Source: Stigmatella aurantiaca DW4/3-1
Lineage (GTDB): Bacteria > Myxococcota > Myxococcia > Myxococcales > Myxococcaceae
Assembly (NCBI RefSeq): GCF_000165485.1
Contig: NC_014623.1
Span: forward strand, 5,350,893 to 5,414,892
DNA: 64,000 nucleotides
Reading direction: 5' to 3'
Shown here: one piece after another, positions 62,719-64,000 of the stretch
Layout: every line of letters begins with the position of its first letter
Position numbering within the stretch: the stretch's first letter is position 1
Notes under the pieces: generated by a model
The model's database searches: none
What the model was told of the DNA's origin: nothing
The model's input: only the letters and a program-made list of their open reading frames with translations
Translations under genes and position numbers: made by a program

Positions 62719-63540
62719 ATGCTGCGCGTGGATCCCCTGGGCTTCGATGTGGACGCGGCGCTCGCGCACTACGCCGAGCACGGCTACGCCCGCCTGGGCC
62801 TGCTGCTGAGCGAGGAGGGCCTGGCCGCCCTGCGCGAACGGGCCGATGACCTGATGCTCGGGCGTGTGAGCTACCCGGGCCTCTTCTTTCAGCTCGATGC
62901 ACCCTCCGGCCGCTATGAGGATGCGCCCTTGGGACTGGGGTGGCAGGGCCCCTCGCTCGATTACCGGAAGCTGGAGAAGCTGGAGTTGGATCCTCGCTTC
63001 CGGGCGTGGCTGGAGAACCCCCTCTTCGAACGCATCGTCCGGGCCCGCATCGCTGGGGACATCGTTCTTTACCGCTCCATCCTCTTTCACAAGGGCCAGG
63101 CAGGGGGCAGCAACCTTCCCTGGCACCAGGATGGCGGCAAGCTCTGGGGCATCACCCAGGAGCCGGAACTCCAGATCTGGACCGCCCTGGACGACGCGCC
63201 CGAGGAGGGTGGCTGCCTGGAGGTGGTGCCTGGCTCCCACCGGGACGGACTGGTCACCCCCCTGGGAGGCGTCATTCCCCCGGATCAGGTGGCCGCGAAG
63301 GAGGCAGAGGCGCACCGGTTGCTCCTCCCCGTGCGCGCGGGCGAAGTGCTGCTGGTGCACAACCACCTCTGGCACCGCTCGGGCCGAGGGCGCGCGGGCC
63401 AGCGTCGCCGCGCCTTCTCCGTTTGCTACATGAGCGCCAGCACGCGCTGTGTCCGCAAGAAGAAGGCCCCCCGGGTGTTTCCCCCCGTCTTCCGTCACGC
63501 GCTGGAGGCGAGGGAGCCGCACCTCGGCAGGGAGGACTGA
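62719..63540 (+). CDS. phytanoyl-CoA dioxygenase (PhyH)-family non-haem Fe(II)/2-oxoglutarate oxygenase
   Basis: 273 residues from ATG 62719, after GAGG; a GTG at 62713 overlaps the reductase stop. Double-stranded beta helix with Fe ligands His-x-Asp in WHQDGG and the distal His in HNHLWHRSG, the Arg for 2-oxoglutarate following ([12 protein letters not shown]). Family hydroxylates lipids, amino acids, syringomycin-type metabolites. Coupled to the aldo/keto reductase, so a two-step oxidation/reduction of one metabolite is possible. The 3' end overlaps the convergent histidine kinase gene by 46 bases. Confidence 0.87.
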   Translation: MLRVDPLGFDVDAALAHYAEHGYARLGLLLSEEGLAALRERADDLMLGRVSYPGLFFQLDAPSGRYEDAPLGLGWQGPSLDYRKLEKLELDPRFRAWLENPLFERIVRARIAGDIVLYRSILFHKGQAGGSNLPWHQDGGKLWGITQEPELQIWTALDDAPEEGGCLEVVPGSHRDGLVTPLGGVIPPDQVAAKEAEAHRLLLPVRAGEVLLVHNHLWHRSGRGRAGQRRRAFSVCYMSASTRCVRKKKAPRVFPPVFRHALEAREPHLGRED

Positions 63541-64000
63541 GCCCCCGTCTCGCGGCGGGTCCGCTCCGCGGGGAAGATCAGCCGGAACGTCGTCCCTTGC
63601 CCTGCCTGGCTGTCGACGGAGATCTCCCCGCCGAAGCGCGTGACGATGCCCTGGCAGACGAAGAGCCCCAGCCCCGTGCCTTCTCCCACCGGCTTGGTGG
63701 TGAAGAACGGATCGAAGATGCGGGCCCTCAGGTCCGCGGGAATGCCGCCCCCCGTGTCCTTCACCTCGACGATGACGTGCTCCTGGGCCGAGCGCAGCGT
63801 GATGCGGATCTCGTTGTTCTCGGGCTGACCCGGCGCGATGGCCTGGGCGGCATTGATGAAGAGGTTGAGGAAGACCTGGGCGAAGCGGCCCTCGCTGCCC
63901 TCCACCAGGGGGATGTCCGAATAGTCCCGCACCACCTGGGCCCGGGGGCGCAGCTCCGCGCGGGCGATGGTGAGCGCCGACTCGATGACGTGCTTGAGGT
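63495..64000 (-). CDS. sensor histidine kinase, C-terminal part (5' end outside window)
   Basis: About 168 residues of the ATPase domain, read to the window edge without a start. N box [15 protein letters not shown]1 DTGGGIP, F box [14 protein letters not shown]2 TGLGLFV and the closing GTTFRLIFP are all present. The tail ([19 protein letters not shown]) overlaps the dioxygenase gene. The preceding bases read [16 protein letters not shown], so the dimerisation helices lie outside. Confidence 0.9.
   Translation of the reverse strand, partial: LKHVIESALTIARAELRPRAQVVRDYSDIPLVEGSEGRFAQVFLNLFINAAQAIAPGQPENNEIRITLRSAQEHVIVEVKDTGGGIPADLRARIFDPFFTTKPVGEGTGLGLFVCQGIVTRFGGEISVDSQAGQGTTFRLIFPAERTRRETGAQSSLPRCGSLASSA

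Overview
The window is high-GC DNA from a delta-proteobacterial predator or soil bacterium, almost certainly a fruiting myxobacterium of the Cystobacterineae (Myxococcus / Stigmatella / Archangium / Corallococcus type). The support is indirect: eukaryote-like Ser/Thr kinases, a GAF-type sigma-54 activator, a double-CXXCG paralogue, an Imm11 (DUF1629) immunity protein, many lipoproteins with MopE-like D/C/N repeats, and very long shadow reading frames produced by G/C third codon positions. I cannot name the species from sequence alone.

Layout. 1-6.6 kb: the 5' two thirds of mutS (cut at its Walker A), a divergent nhaA antiporter, a doubtful hypothetical gene running into a decayed Tat-exported beta-lactamase-fold pseudogene, and an ABC1/UbiB kinase. 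6.6-13.6 kb is an accessory block of lower GC: two toxin/immunity-like modules (6.6-9.9 and 11.5-13.6 kb), a glutathione transferase, an IS630 transposase scrap and a Cys-rich lipoprotein. 13.7-23.3 kb is mostly signalling and surface: a transmembrane Ser/Thr kinase, a tiny Cys lipoprotein, a membrane MutS-like ATPase, a GAF-PAS histidine kinase, an exported bactofilin-like protein, a luciferase-like monooxygenase, a NYN-LOTUS putative RNase and a PilZ protein. 23.3-28.9 kb is a complete tripartite RND efflux operon (permease, adaptor, TolC). 29-33.4 kb holds a large repeat lipoprotein and an MBL hydrolase overlapping a sigma-54 activator.

33.4-42.7 kb is a sugar-scavenging island: an operon of a GH43 lipoprotein plus four genes in the exact order of E. 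coli ytfQ-ytfR-ytfT-yjfF (galactofuranose ABC importer), divergent from a second GH43 lipoprotein and galactokinase. The likely logic is extracellular release of furanose sugars from arabinan or arabinogalactan, uptake of the furanose and phosphorylation of galactose.

42.8-51 kb: a strong inverted repeat, a broken gene with a possible partner, an active-site-degenerate M24 peptidase homologue coupled to a UDP-sugar pyrophosphorylase, a GIDE-like membrane protein, and a Ser/Thr kinase translationally coupled to an FHA-GAF-nucleotide cyclase. 51-59 kb: TruD; an ECF sigma / anti-sigma / membrane STN-bactofilin operon; and a two-gene [2Fe-2S] flavin amine oxidase with an unusual domain arrangement. 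58.2-64 kb: a degenerate SDR, a universal stress protein, a PlsC acyltransferase, an alpha/beta hydrolase, an aldo/keto reductase coupled to a phytanoyl-CoA dioxygenase-like protein, and the 3' end of a histidine kinase cut by the window edge.

No tRNA, rRNA, CRISPR array, intact insertion sequence or replication origin was found. Start codons were moved downstream of the longest open frame wherever a ribosome-binding site, signal peptide or family length argued for it; such choices are stated in each entry.
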